Positions 1 to 13,458 of a stretch of DNA of 64,000 bases are shown here, piece after piece; within the stretch, counting starts at the first letter, position 1; each line of letters opens with the position of its first letter. Position numbers and translations under genes: made by a program. The DNA comes from Abelmoschus esculentus (taxonomy: Eukaryota > Streptophyta > Magnoliopsida > Malvales > Malvaceae): NCBI GenBank assembly GCA_035048815.1, contig JAUCBN010000046.1, forward strand, positions 12,192,999-12,256,998, written 5' to 3'. Below the pieces are notes generated by a model that saw only the letters and a list, made by a program, of their open reading frames with translations, did not search any database and was not told the origin of the DNA.

Positions 1-1882
1 ATCCCAAACATGGGATGAATGGAATGGTGATTTTTAAGAGGCGTTCGAATAGTGGTGAAAATAGGAAAATGAAGCTGAAAAATGAATATCATTCAAAGAT
101 TCAAAAGAAGAATTTATGTTATAAAAGCAAAAACTCGTTTTAAATAAGATTTTGAAGATGGTAGAACTTAGACCTAATGATTATAAAATCAACAACTTAA
201 AGTATAAAATAGGTTAGAAAATGTCACAAACCTAAAACTGTTTGATAAGTAAATTTTTTTTAAAAAGAATAAGAAAGATAATTTATATATTCTAAAAATG
301 GTGTGTTTACAAAATAAAAGTCAAATCCTATTTATAAATTTCCAAAAAGGGTAGCCGAATAAGCATGTACAACAGTACAAGGGGTAGAGGATGTTTCAAC
401 ATGTTCAGTGTCTTCCTCTATTTGACCGAAGGATGTGCAGGAGTTTAATGGTGTTTTGGTTAACATTTTACAGGACGGTGATGCTTCACTTAGCGCTAAA
501 GTACGAAGAGCAACAAGTTTTCCCTTCATGACCCAATAGGTGCCTTAGGTATCCTTCGTGTTTAGCTAGTTAGGCAGTGTCACTAGCTAAGTAGGTAGTA
601 GGGTTAAGAGTGATAGCTTGAGCTGAGTTAAGTTCCTGGAACTAGGCACATGATAAGATATTTATTTTGATGTAACTCAATAAAATATATTTTTGGACTT
701 AAACAAATATTGTAAAATTAATTAAAGTTTTTAACAGCTAGTTTTTCAACGGCTAGTTTTTCGACGGTTAATTTTTTATTTCACTTTAAGTAGAAAAAAA
801 GATATCTAAACATGTTGTTCAAGAGAATTTGAGTCCTTGTATTTTTTTAAAGAATGATGATCATTTTGACACCAACCTCTTAAGTATTTTTTATGAAGTT
901 TACCCATGAATTAAGAGATGTGGTTTTAAACATAATTAAAGTTAATAAATACTCCCTTTTCTTTTATTCTTGTGAAATAAGATGAAAACACAGTAAATAT
1001 GGGCAATAACGAGCATGCATCATAGTTCATATTTTTTTTTATATAATTTGATCTTTTATTTTTATAAATTTTTTAATTGTTTTAAATTATATTTTAGAGA
1101 TTTTCTCTGATTAAATCACATTAAATTTAAATATAGCAGAGAGATTAAATGTATAATTTGACTTTAAAAAATTAAAAAAATGAAAAATAAAACGTTGGGT
1201 CTTGGCGGGTAAGAGCGTATAAAACCGGGTTTGGTTAATCTGTAAATTCGAGTTACTCAATTCTTTATTTTAAACAGTAATCACTCAAGAAGTTAACAAA
1301 CAAATGGTTCGATTCGAGAAATATTTTTTATTTTATTTATTAAAAATATAAATTTTAATAATATGTTAAAAATGTATATATATATATATATATTTTAAAA
1401 TGGCATATGATATTAATATTTTTTTAATATTAACAAATTAAACACTTAAACTTTATAAAATAAAACCATACTTTTACTTTTAGAGAATAAAAAAATTATA
1501 TTTTAATATAAAATTTCAGATAATATATAATAAAACAATATACTATATAATCAATCAATTCGATTTCTTAATTTATCCTAAACTCATAAATTATAACCGA
1601 ACTAATTTTTTATAGAAAATAAAAATTCAAATGGAAATCAAATTTTTAATTTCATTAACTATTTTTTTAATTCAAAATCGATTTGGATTTTTTTCGCTAC
1701 CTATCGGCGGGGTTCATATATATATAATTTAAGGGTAATGGGCACAATAGTCATTGCACGTTGGTGCATTTAGCGAAGCAAAACAAGACGATGCGCTAAA
1801 TTGAAAATTCCTGGCAATTTTTTTTTAAAAAAATCCCAAATTCAAAAACCAAAATCCATTGCCGTAGTTGCAGCACTCGGCA
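1..1882. other. AT-rich intergenic region upstream of SIEL
   Basis: No gene is supported here. Positions 340-660 are less AT-rich than the rest and carry a short minus-strand reading frame, but I recognise no domain; it may be a worn transposon remnant. A TA microsatellite lies at about 1374-1393. The last ~150 bases before the SIEL start would hold its promoter and 5' leader. Confidence 0.6.
1374..1393. repeat. (TA)n microsatellite
   Basis: About ten uninterrupted TA units in AT-rich intergenic DNA. Confidence 0.9.
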
Positions 1883-4800
1883 ATGGACTCAGTTATGAAC
1901 TCAGTTCAACAATCCCTTGACAATGACCAGCCCCTCTCTTGCCAAGCTCTAACTTCCCTCAGGTCCCTTATTATCAACCCTACCACATCCGATTCCACTC
2001 TCTCCTCCGTCCTCGATGCTCTAACTCGCTCGCTCGAACGCAGTCGCGACTCCGTCATCCTACACCACACTCTTAAGCTCCTCACAGACCTCGCCACTCG
2101 CCGACCCCACCTATCGCCCGTCGCACTCGACTTGCTCCGTTCCGACTCTCTCTTCTCCTCCGCTTCGCCTCGCCTCGTCGGCGAGTCACTCTCCGCACTT
2201 CTTTCACTCACTTCCACCGGAAACGAGATCGACGCTGCCCGTTTCGTCTCCCTCTGCCTCTGCCCTTCGGTTTCTTTGCGACTATGTTTATTGAGGAACG
2301 CTGAGAAGCTTGTCGTTAGGGAATCGGTGTTGTTAGCCGTTTTTTTAGGGTTTACGAGGGATCCGTTTCCGTATGTGAGGAAAGAAGCTTTGGATGGATT
2401 GGTGAAACTGTGTAAGAATGGTGATTTTGATGATCGTGATGTTATTGAGGGATGCTATTGCCGTGCTGTTGAGCTGCTCCAGGACACTGAGAGTTACGTT
2501 AGATCTGCTGCAGTTCATGCCGTAAAATACTCTGTCCTCGAAGTTTCATTTTTAGATTAATTTCCAATGTAATTGTTAATTACATTTGAATTTGCATATT
2601 TTTTTGACTTTCATCTGCATTTAGGTATGTGAATGGGGTAAACTGCTTGTTATATCCAGTCAAGACGAGAACAAACAAGACTTATCGAATGCAGTGTTTA
2701 TCCAGGTAATTTTGAAAATAAAAGCCCTCATATTTAATTTTTATTTCTGCTCACCTTTTTTATTTTAAAGAAACTTTAAAATTTGGATTTAATGTGGATT
2801 GGATGCTTATTTTGCATGGTGCATTTTTTAGCCTGTTAGTTGAATTCATGTCAACCTTATATGAAATTTTAAGCATTTTCCCTCATATTTGTTTTTTGGT
2901 TTACATATGCTTGCAGCTTGGCGCAATGGTAAGAGATATGAGTATAGAGGTAAGGCTTGAAGCCTTTGATGCTCTAGGGAAGATAGGACTTATATCTGAA
3001 GATATCTTGCTACAAACCTTAAGTAAGAAAGTCCTAGGAATCAACAAAAATAAAATATACAAACCATTTGAAGGGTTTGACATTTCCGCTTCTGCTGTTG
3101 CTGGAGCTTTTATACACGGCCTTGAGGATGAGTTCTCGGAGGTAAAGTTTTGCTGATTCTGTAGTTATCTTTGGGTTTTTAACCTATACAATTGCTTTGT
3201 CTCATAGAGACTGGTAGTTTTAGCTTTTGGCCTTTTTGGATCAACTTGATCCCGAATACCTATTCTAAGTACTTTGCTGGCACTTTGAGGTTTTGAGGTT
3301 TCGGCTTGGCATTGTTCTTCCAGTTTTATGTACCCAGGCCTGGGTGTATTTAATTAGATCAGTTCCTTAGGGTTTATTATTTAACTGGGTAGTGGGAGGA
3401 CACTCATCTTGGCTTGGTAGACTCATCCTGTACAGAACATAAGAGTTATGGAGGTCATTGATAGAACACATTTTAACATTATCTGAAGTTAAATCATTTC
3501 TTGCATTTCAAAGACAATTCCCCATTGGCATGACTTTTATTTATGATGCTGTCTTTGCTTACTCTGAAGGTACGAATGTCTGCCTCTTTCTCTTTGCGTA
3601 CGCTCATTGTCTTCTCTTTGCAATTTGCATGTGAAGCTTTAAAGCTGATGATGGACATGTTGAATGATGATTCAATGAATGTCAGGCTGCAAGCTCTGGA
3701 TACAATACATCACATGGCAACCAGCGATCATCTAAATGTTGAAAAAATAGACATGCAGAGGGTAAGGGTGCTTCTTTTCTTTTCATTTCCCCCTTAAAGA
3801 GTGATATATGTAAAGAATATCTAAACTTTTATATAGTATGAAAGATGATTGATGAGCCAATGACATAGGACAAGGTGCAGAATCTTAGTTTTAAAGGGTG
3901 CTCTGAGGCGCAAAAGGCCCTTGGAGCCGAGGCGTTAAGCGAAGGCACTTGCCTTTCGTAGGTGAAGCACTCTCTTTATCCTAAAACTCACCTCTTATAA
4001 TTGTCCCCTTAAGACTTTAACTTAATGAGCTAGTTACTGTTGAATTATCATTAAGAACTTTTCTTTTCCCCTCTGATATTTCTCTATCGCTTTCTCTTTT
4101 TAAAGCCGTGACTAGAAGAATTGTCTATGGGTGCAGCTTATTTGAGTTTTGATGCATAACTATATAATTCTTTTTTGTTTTGAACCTAGTATTGTCTGTT
4201 TGAAAGATTGACATTGTCACTTAAGTATCATTCTTGCCTGATTTGACAGTTTTTGAGCACCCTTGTTGACAGCAGTTCTGTCATAAGATCCATGACAAGG
4301 AAAATACTCAAATTAGCAAAGTTGTCACAGTTCAAGATGTTTAAATTGTGTATCGATGGCCTTCTTGGAAATTTGGAGACATATCCACAGGTTGTTCCCT
4401 TTTATCCGTTTGCTTCTCCAAGTGGCCTTTTGGGCTGCACCTTTTATGTTTTCATTTTTTCTGTTACTATCACCAGCATCTATAACCGTCTGTTATTGCT
4501 TTTTTCCCCTACTTCCAGGATGAAGTTGATGTCTTCTCTGTTCTATTTCATATTGGGAGAAATCATGGGAAGTTCACAGTTCACATCATTGAGGAGGTTT
4601 CTCCAGAGGTTAGCTGGCTTCTAACACTATTATATGTATTGCTTCTAGTTTGATGATAGTATCTGCTCAACCATGAAAAGAACATTATCGTCACAATAGC
4701 AAGTTTTCCCTTATTCAAAATTTATTTTGCGAGACTGTAAATGTCTTCTAAAAACATGCATCAGTAGTTCTACATACGAAAATGTTTATGTTACCATGGA

Positions 4801-7800
4801 TTTTTCCAGTACTTGTGCAGAAATGACCAATTTTTAAATAATTTCAGACACCTAACAAACAGAACTTTTTCAAGATAACAAATTAAGAAGCAAAGTATAT
4901 TCAACATGATTACAGCAGTATAGTCAAGAAAGCATCGCAGCAATGTGGACAATCACTATATTGTTGTCTTATCTTGTGACTAATTCTGAAATAACATTGA
5001 TCATTCAATCACTTCACCTTATTTTTCTTACAACAGTTGGAACCAACTTTTGGAGGCAAATTGGGCTTTGATAGTACAAGGGTAGCAGCATTTCTTGTAC
5101 TGGCAATCGCAGTTCCGCTTTCACATGAAAAGGATGTTGGTGTTATTCCACCTAGAATATTTTCTTATGCAGTTACATGGCTTGGGAGAATCTCTTATGC
5201 TTTAAGTGATATCATGAACCAAGAAATGATTTTGGCATATTTATCCAAGTGCAGTACATCCTCGGTAATTTCTCTTGATGACTTCAAAATAAAAGAGACA
5301 TTGCCGACAGTAGAGGGTGATACCCCAATTAATCTCTGTTCCACATTTGATAGTCCTGTCAGTATGCCCTTCTGGAGAAATAGTGGAGGGACCTCTGATT
5401 TTCTTCATCAAAAACAGTTTGGTTTAGGAAAGTCAGCTGCTCATGCAGAATATGAGCTGGGGAAGCATTCCGAATTAAGAAAATATGTTAACCATATCTT
5501 TGAAAAGGTCAAGGACTTTTGGTCATTGGTATCGTTAGGCTGTACGAATGAAGCATTGAAGGGTATAAGGTAAGTAATGGAGTTAATTATTTTTCTCGTT
5601 GATGCATTTTATTACTATTAGTTTATTGTATTGCTTGTGTTCCTTTGATATTATACGTAAATATTGTCAATTGAAATAAAGTTTATATTTCATAATTAAA
5701 AGGCTTAAATAAAAATAAGTGCTCAAATTATGTCAATCACTTTTGAACTTTAGTGACCTAAAATTTCTTTTTTAAAAATAGGTGTCTAAAATTTCAACCA
5801 TCATAATTTTAGGTGCCTGATACTCAACTGTGGTTAAAAAAATCTATTAACCAATAAATATTTGACATGTGTCATATTTTAATATGTTATTTCTTTTAAT
5901 TATTTGCAAAATGAGACTAGAGGCTCTGGGAAATCAGGAATAGGTTCATTGATTTGTCCAAAGGGGAGGAGTTGCAAATCTTGGAACTGTCACGTGTCTA
6001 GTTCTGATTGAGTTTTTTAAAACGGTCATGGATGGCCGAGCACCTAAATTATAATGTTTGAAACTTTAGGTACCTATTTTTACAAAAAAAATATTTTTAG
6101 GCACCTCAAGTTTAAAAGTGATATAATTCGAGCACTTATTTTTCATTTAAGCCTAATTTAAATAATTAACAATTTTACTGTAAAACATAGTGTAAGTCAG
6201 TAGTTGTTTGATCAGACATTTAAATTTGTTAACTCAAATGTATTGTGGTCTAAGTTAATGTAAAAAGTAACTTATACCGAATATTCTACTAAATTCCTTA
6301 AAAATTTCTGCTATAATTTTGTAAGCCAATTTTATCTGGGTTCAATAATTTAAGATAATCTAAAATTTGTTAAGAATAATTTGTTTTTAATATAGGGCTC
6401 AAGGTTGATAAAGAAATAAATTGATAAATACTAAATAGTTGATCAAATTTTATAGGCCTTTGTGCTATGTGATTTTAGTGGATTTAGTCCTTAATTTGAT
6501 CATCTATAGTCCCTCTACTTTTCGAAATATATATTCAGTCCTGAGGGTAACTTTTTTCTATTAAATTTGTCGAATGATTTTAATAGACTTTTTTTTAACA
6601 TGTGAGGATGTAACTAGAATATTGTTAACATTTTTTGTACAGTTGAGCAATTCTTTTGTACGTTTAGAAAGCAGCAAAAACGGAGAATATTTGTCTGACT
6701 GTACAAAAAATGCCAAGATGTATGTCATATCATCACATGCTAAAAAATAGAGCATGTCAAATATTTACCGGAATTAACTGAAAAAAAAAAGTTTACCTCG
6801 GGACCAAACATACACAGTTCAAGCAGTAGAGGGACTAGAAATGATCAAATTATAGTAGAGGCCAAAATCCACCAAAAATGCATAGTACAAGGACCCTTTG
6901 AAGAATTTTATCTAAATAGTTAGTCAATATTCAATTTAGTAAAAAATTACCAATTAAGTAAAATTTAGGGATGGTTTTAATGTTAATGTCACTAAGGAAA
7001 TGATTTATACTTCAAACACACACACACACTCACACACACACACACATATATATATATATGTATTTTGCAATGAAGTTTTGTTTTATTATATAAGTTATTG
7101 TTCATTGTCTTTGCAAGATATTGAACCCTTGGAGTTATCTACTTCATGTGCATGGCCAGATTAATAATTCATTTTATGACAACCGTGTTAGTGCCCGTGT
7201 CATCTTGGACTATATATGTATTGTAAAGTTTGATTTGCTTATATTCGGGTTTGGCAGGGCCTGTAAGGAAGAATTGACATCATTTAACAAGGAGTCCCTT
7301 GGATCTGCTGGTGCTGTAGCGTTTACGCTCCAGTATCTTCGAGTCATAGAAAACCTTGCTGCAGTGTGGGAGCGCCTTAGACCAGCAAAAACGTTTCATC
7401 CATACAGAGTGGGAAATTCAGAGCCTCTATTTGCAAGATTAGACCGGAGTCTCAAGGAAATCAGGAATAGGTTCATTGGTTTGTCCAAAGGAGAGGAGTT
7501 GCAAATCTTGGAACTGTCACTTGTGGCTTTGCTTTTGAGGTTGTCCAAAATGGAGATTTGCTGCTATGACACCACAATTAAAACATTGTCATCTACGGTT
7601 TCCCATGCCGAATCTCTCCATAAGGAGGGATCTACTGAACCATCTAATTTTATAGTTGAAGTTATGAAATCATTGCATGATGCTGGCTCGTCTAGCAGTG
7701 GTAGTATGTATCAGCCACTTCGTTTCAAGAAATTACTCGACTCCTTTTCCCTTCAGCAGTTTGTGTTATACGGAACACCCAGGTACATACATGCGGAACT

Positions 7801-8206
7801 AGAAATTCCAGGTAATGATTCTGAAAACCCTCTTCCATTCATTCCTGGACTCCCTGCTTCTATACCACTTGCTATCACTTTGCACAATGTTTCGACTGAA
7901 AGTAGGTTGTGGCTGAGGATAGGTACGAGTGAGGAGTCGACGCAGTATATATTTTTAGATTCGAACCTAATTTGTAGTGGAAATAGAATCGACAATGAGT
8001 TGAGGGAATTCACATTTGTGGCTCCCTTCTATCTAACCCCGAAAGCTATATCGTTTACATCGAGTGTTTCTTTAGGTATAGAATGCTTTAGTGAAAATGT
8101 GGATAGAGTAAAAGTTTCTGGGGGTCCAAAATGTGAGCTAACATACCTCTGCCCAGAGAAAGAGATTTTTCTATGTAGGAGCGTCCAACGTTCTTCGTTT
8201 ATTTAG
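1883..8206 (+). CDS. SIEL: SIEL-type HEAT-repeat protein (Integrator subunit 4-like)
   Basis: Eight exons: 1883-2521, 2625-2705, 2917-3141, 3570-3761, 4250-4390, 4519-4608, 5037-5569 and 7258-8206. All junctions are GT-AG and in phase, giving 949 residues, close to the length I recall for Arabidopsis SIEL. ATG 1883 is chosen because the upstream frame opens only with a TTG. The leucine-rich N-terminus and segments such as VRLEAFDALGKIG and VRLQALDTIHHMA are HEAT/ARM-type helices; the C-terminal half lacks obvious repeats. In Arabidopsis, SIEL binds SHORT-ROOT at endosomes, promotes its movement between cells and is essential in embryos; the same protein is the plant counterpart of metazoan INTS4. 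Assignment is from family resemblance. Intron 7 (5570-7257) is unusually long and contains two inverted-repeat transposons, one holding a copy of part of exon 8. Exon 8 itself is intact. Confidence 0.93.
5701..6154. mobile_element. Intronic inverted-repeat element carrying a copied piece of SIEL exon 8
   Basis: The left end AGGCTTAAATAAAAATAAGT is matched in inverse by the right end, whose complement begins AGGCTTAAATGAAAAATAAG. Further inverted similarity runs inward for about 100 bases. At about 5901-6035 the interior resembles exon 8 of the host gene from about 7430; positions 5929-5993 match 7456-7520 with two differences over 65 bases. No convincing target duplication was found, so the transposon class is open. 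Confidence 0.8.
6441..6911. mobile_element. MULE-type MITE in SIEL intron 7
   Basis: The element is flanked by a perfect 10-bp direct repeat CTAAATAGTT (6431-6440 and 6912-6921), the size typical of Mutator-like insertions. Its ends are inverted copies over roughly 80 bases: GTCCCTCTACT-type sequence near 6510 on the left and its complement near 6827 on the right. There is no coding capacity. Confidence 0.82.
7014..7059. repeat. (CA)n(TA)n compound microsatellite in SIEL intron 7
   Basis: A run of CA units with one interruption, followed directly by TA units, about 200 bases before the exon 8 acceptor. Confidence 0.9.
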
Positions 8207-8963
8207 AGTACGATCAGTAATGAGCTTCTCTGCTTTCGGATATATGAATAACTGATTTCCCTGTTTTTGCCTTCGTTTGTTGTAAGTTCTTGTGTACATT
8301 TTATCGTTGATGTTAGAACCAGACCGGATGCCTGTGAAACCGGTAATTTAATCAGTTGATTTAAGAACCGATCGTTTGATCGGTTCGACTACCGATTTGA
8401 GTTTGCCAACATTGCTTTTGATTGATAATGTACCGATCACAGGTTTGGGTAGAGACATTATTTTTGAGGTCAGCGGATTGCCTGCCCTTTGATGCTCAGC
8501 TAATTGATATGCCTTGATCAAATATATTAAAGCTATTTTGATATTTTTTACTAATAGTTAGTTTTATTAAAAAATAATGAAGAAATATAAGCAAAATTAG
8601 TATCTTGAAAAAATAAATTAATTAAAATATATTAATTACGTGAATTGATCATTTTTCTTTAGATTATCAAAGAGCATGAAGTAGTTACTAAATAATGAAA
8701 GATTGTAGCGGTACTAATTGTGTTAAGCATCTTGTGAGTTGATCGAATTTTACTTATTAATACTCTACTTGAATGAATTTGACTCGAGATATTAGCGAGT
8801 CGGGTAAAGTTTAATTTGATGTATTTTTTTTATATAAAATTTGCGAGTATTTTTTTTATATAAAATGTTAGTTTGATGTATTTGTGAGTTTTTATTTTGG
8901 AGTTCAGATTTTAGAATTGATTTGCGCATTATTTTATATTTTTATAATTTATTATTTTATATT

Positions 8964-9144
8964 CAGGGATTGAGCTAGGATCAAATATTGGGAGGGAAAA
9001 GGTCTATTAAGCTTTTAAATCTGAAAATTGGGAGGGGTAAAATCCTTATTTTACTGTTATATAAATTAATAGGGATCTGAAATGTAATTATACCAAAAAA
9101 TTTGGGAGGATAAGGGCCCTCCCAGAATAGGTAGCTTCGTCCCG
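8964..9144. mobile_element. hAT-type MITE with 8-bp target duplication
   Basis: Starts CAGGGATTGAGC and ends CTTCGTCCCG, a degenerate form of the CAGGGACGGA terminal repeat seen in sister copies. It is flanked by a perfect 8-bp duplication TTTATATT (8956-8963 and 9145-9152). It is 181 bp and non-coding. Confidence 0.85.
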
Positions 9145-10462
9145 TTTATATTTATATTAAGAGCTGTATAGTATTAGTAGATTTTACATATTTTAAAAAT
9201 TAAGGTAAAAATATGAGGAGCTTAACGAGAGAGTTTATTTAATGAGCTTGAGTCTAGTAAGACTTTATCGAGTATTTGAGTATGATTTAAACCATTTTTG
9301 AGTTGAATATTACTTATTTCGTGATTGACTCGTTCAATATGTATATCTAATTGATTGAGTGTAAAGTTAGAAATAAGTCAATAAAATAATTAATTTTATA
9401 GATGACGGAAAATCTAATTTCAAAAAAATAAAAGAATTTTGATCGACAATCGATCTGAAAATGATGAAATATAAAATTTAAAATAAAAACATCAAGATAA
9501 GTTAGGACTAAAACTACATTAATAATTAAAGAAGGAAAATATGCTAATTGTTGATTAGAAAAATACTAGTGAAGAAAGAGATTCATGATTACATGCCTTT
9601 CATTTTCGGTGCAGAAAGTCAAAAGTGACCAAACAAAGAATGGATTACTTTGGAATAGTAAGGGTTTAGAAGTTCAAAAACATTTTTAATTAATAATTAA
9701 TAAAAATGTTTTTGAAAAATAATTATTGATTAAAACTTAAAAATAATATTTTAAAATTTTAAGGTTAAAAATTTCGTTCAGATTTTTTTTCACAATAAAA
9801 ATTATGTTTAAATTTGAAAGGATAAGTTAATTTCTTATTAATTCTAAAATTTAATTTTTATTCTTTCTAAGAACATTTTTTTTTTCATATTAAACAGGTA
9901 TTTTATCTTTCCAATAATACCTTTTGACCATAATATCAAACACTAAATTTTTAAATTTAATTTTTCAAAATTATTTTTTATAAAAAATTAAAATTATTTT
10001 TTATGACACTTTATAAAATAAATTTTCTATTGCAATTTTTATAATCAGCGCCGAACTAACAATAAACTTTGTTTTGTATGAAAGATAAAAATTTAATTAA
10101 TCGAGTAATTAAAATTTAAAATTATTTTTTTATTTGATTATTTTTTAATATTTTTTAACCTTAATTTAAAAAAATCTAATTTTAGGATGAGATGGGGTAC
10201 AATTAGGAATTGGCCCCCATTAATTATTACTAGAATGGACTTTGTTGGAAATTATAAATTCTAGATAAGTGAACACCAAATAATAATAATTATTATTATT
10301 ATGAAGAAAATCGGACCACATCAAACCCATTAGTTATTACTTGGCTGATCTTCTTTGTTTACTAATAGAATTTTCCAAAAAAAAAAATATATATGCAACT
10401 TCATTAATGCGTTTTGAAAGTTTTGTTTTCATTCCCAAATCATGATTTTATTTAAATTATAC

Positions 10463-11055
10463 TAAATCAGTTTTTGGCAAAAAAAAATGATTTAAAACAC
10501 AGAAGCAATGTTAAACAGTTAAATTTTGGATAAAACACTACATTTGAAAAGTGTTTTTCAATCCAAACGCAAAAGCTAAAATTTTTAGCTCTTGCGTTTA
10601 AAAAAATGCTTTTAAGAGTCAAATTATAATTTTAACCTTCATTTATTATGTTTTATTATAATTTAATTTTTACAAATACATAATTATATTTAACATAAAT
10701 TATTTTTTTAGTTTAAAAATTATATATATTCATGTCAAATTTCTAAAAAAAAAACATTTTTCTCAAAAGTACTTCTGAAAAGCACTTTTCAAAAATAATT
10801 TATGTATTCATTTATTAATGTTTTTATATTTTATTATAATTTAAGTTAATATTATAATATAAAAGAATTTGATTATCATTTAATTACATATTTTTTAACT
10901 TATAACATCATGTCTAAAATAGTTATTTATTTTCTCAAAAGCACTGTTTGATAACAATACTAAACACATATATCTCAAACCAAAAATTTTAAAAGAACTT
11001 TTTTCACTATATTTTTCAATCGCATTTTTCAAAAGCAATGTTAAAATGACCCTTA
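10463..11055 (+). mobile_element. ~590-bp repeat family, copy 1
   Basis: AT-rich and non-coding, with several AAAAGCACTTTTC-like motifs. It aligns along its length with 48620-49208 in the same orientation and with 47566-48152 in the opposite orientation. Its sister copies begin and end in inverted forms of GTTTAGCATTGC, which suggests a MITE. The left end of this copy is eroded. Confidence 0.8.
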
Positions 11056-11642
11056 GTCTTAATTTTTTTTAATATCTAAATTTCATTTCTAGACTATAAC
11101 CCTCATTTAAAATTAGTTCACAAAAGTTTTGAACATCTCGATTTTATGACAATTAATATTTAAAAGTTTAGGGTGAAATAAAAATATTTAAAAATTTGGA
11201 GATTAATTTAAAATAAAAGTCATAATTTAGGGGTGAAATTAAATTATTTAAAGGTTTAGTATTAATTTAGAATCAAATAATATAGAATAAATTAAAATAT
11301 TCAAAAGTTTAAGGATCAATTTAGATCGAATGTTATAGTTTAAGAGCATATTGTATTATTAACTCTAAAAATTATGTAAAAGCATGAAAAACATAGAAAA
11401 CAATATTTATCTTTTTTCAATTGAACTAATTTTGATTAATCTCTTATATCAACTTATGAGTTTTATAATAATAATAATAATAGAGATAATAATGTAATAT
11501 ATTGGGTTTATAAAAATATTATAAATATTTATTATTAAAAGAAGACAATAAATTTCTCAATAATCAAAATTAAATTAAACCTTGAGGACCAAGTTTTGGA
11601 AATCATTGAATAATAATCGAGAATTTTACTAAATTACACACA

Positions 11643-13458
11643 TTAGCTTTGGGTTCTCCCATCAAAATCAGCAGATGTTTTGTGCCTACTCAAATTGCCA
11701 AGACGAGAACGCTTGTAAGTAATTGCTCTATTTACTGCTTCAATCGTCTTCGGATCTAAGGTTATGTCGGAATTTATCACCGTCTCGCCTTCCTCAGTTT
11801 TCTTGCCTTTAGGGTCGGTCTCCGGGAGGTCCACTTGGCTCGCCGATTGCACACTAATTTCCGACATGGTCCCCCCGTGTGTTGGAGGAGGTCGTTTCTT
11901 GAAGAACAAGCAAACCACGGCACAGTCATCGACCTTGGACCCTGGGTACTTTGTTCTCCACGCTTGAACTGCGTAATAAACCAACACCTTTGCTGCTATG
12001 GATTGTCTCTTTACTGAGGCAACTATTTGTACCACCTCATTGTTTGAAAGCACATCCCACACCTGCATAAAATTTGGTTACTATACTCAAATTCGGGATT
12101 TAATGTTATTAGTTAGTCCGAATATGCACGGACCGGAATTATAACATGACAATCGAAATCTGTATTCTTACCCCATCGGTCGCCATCACTACGAATTCAT
12201 CTTTGGGTGTTAGGGTTCTATGAAAAACTTGAGGGGTTGAGATAAGTCCATGATCCTTGAGGCAGAAGTCACCTAAGGCCCTGGACATGGCTAGACCAGG
12301 GCAATCTTGGTCCTGCATCCACACTCGTAGTACATTCGGTTCTTCTTCCATAGTAAACACCCTGCCACCATTCTTCTCGATTCTTTCGGCTTCGGTTTGT
12401 ATACTCGGTTTCAAGTCGACCGTGAGTTGGACTGGAATGAGTTGATTTCTGTTGTCCCTAGTGCCGAGAATCGCTCGAGAATCCCCCAGGTTTGCGATTA
12501 TCAAGTGATGGTCCTAAAAAGATTTGTTACAAATACGATACGACCATATATCATTTAGACGGTAAAGGCATCAACGTACCTGCTTGACAAGGGTTACAGC
12601 CGTGGAACCACTGCAGTAACTATCAAGGGAGTCTTCCTTGCTAAGATCTTTGTCTAGTTCTTGGAATGTTTTAAGAAAATCCGCCTCCCATTGTTTCGGA
12701 CGGTTGTCCTTGTCGCTTTCCTTTCTGGCACCTTGCCGAGGCCGAGGCTGTGGCCGATGCACCATGGAAAGCTTCAAGGGCAAGTTGTCGCATACGTGAC
12801 GTGCGACCTTGTGACCCGAGGGACCATGACCGTCGAATACACCGCAAAAAAACACGTCCTTCTCACCCGTAAAGTTCTGGATTATTAACAGAGATGAAAC
12901 GTCAATTCAAAAGCAGTGACAAAGAAAACATACATCATTACAAGTACTAAGGTTGTCCTAGGAAAATGATATGTATATGTATATATATATATATATATAC
13001 ATGTAATTAGTGTCCTAGGAAGATTATGTAAATGTCATGTAATTAGTGTCCATGAAGTATCATGTGTATTTGAAGAAACGAAGAGGGTTAAGTCTTTCGT
13101 TGCGATCCTGATCCCGCCCGTGATTGACGACATAGGAGACGATCATATGATTTAACATTAAACCGAAGAATTTAGAATCGAAAAGGCGAAAACAAAACGA
13201 AAACAAGTGTTACAACATGAGAAGGATGAGACTAACCTCCCAAACGGTCATGGCATCCTGGTTGATCCCCTTCTTTCCCTTACGGGTGTACATCGACGTA
13301 AAGGAAGAGGAGCCTTGCAATCTGATAATGGCGCCATTATGTCCGATGCTGGTGACATTATTCTCGTTGTGTTCCTCCGCTTCCTCTCTTTCATCCGACT
13401 CGTCTTTCCCGTGCCGTCTACCTTTATATGTGCATTGCGTAGAACAGCAGACACCCAT
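11643..13458 (-). CDS. Protein phosphatase 2C, plant clade E type
   Basis: Four exons on the minus strand: 13458-13237, 12876-12580, 12513-12172 and 12062-11643. Phases agree and give 426 residues. The start is the ATG before GVCCS, which places a glycine at position 2 with nearby cysteines, a likely N-myristoylation/palmitoylation signal for membrane attachment; the open frame continues upstream without another good start. PP2C motifs occur in order: INQDAM near residue 65, GVFDGHG at 86-92 (metal-binding aspartate), LGDSRA near 182-187, MSRALGDF at 249-256, ATDG ending at 287 and DDCAVV near 332. All metal-binding acidic residues appear present, so it should be an active Mg/Mn-dependent Ser/Thr phosphatase. 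It most resembles Arabidopsis PP2C65 (At5g01700) from memory. Its substrate cannot be read from sequence. Intron 1 carries a TA microsatellite. Confidence 0.94.
12969..13000. repeat. (AT)n microsatellite in PP2C intron 1
   Basis: An uninterrupted run of AT units within the first intron of the phosphatase gene. Confidence 0.9.

Larger units (their letters stand above)
8207..11642. other. Intergenic region between SIEL and the PP2C gene
   Basis: Apart from the SIEL 3' UTR near the left edge, the region holds no gene. It contains a hAT-type MITE (8964-9144) and the first copy of the ~590-bp repeat (10463-11055), plus GA/TCGAG-rich degenerate repeat sequence around 8700-8870 and 9220-9360. Confidence 0.7.

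Noticed and set aside
332..529. 65-codon minus-strand frame in a less AT-rich patch
   Set aside because: It looks a little gene-like but matches no family I know. Kept only as a note in the intergenic entry.
1906..2217. 103-codon minus-strand frame opposite SIEL exon 1
   Set aside because: A shadow of the Ser/Leu-rich coding strand; the plus-strand frame fits the known family.
3880..3965. GC-rich GAGGCGC/GAGCCGAGGCG words in SIEL intron 4
   Set aside because: They may be a repeat fragment, but no ends or second copy were found in the window.
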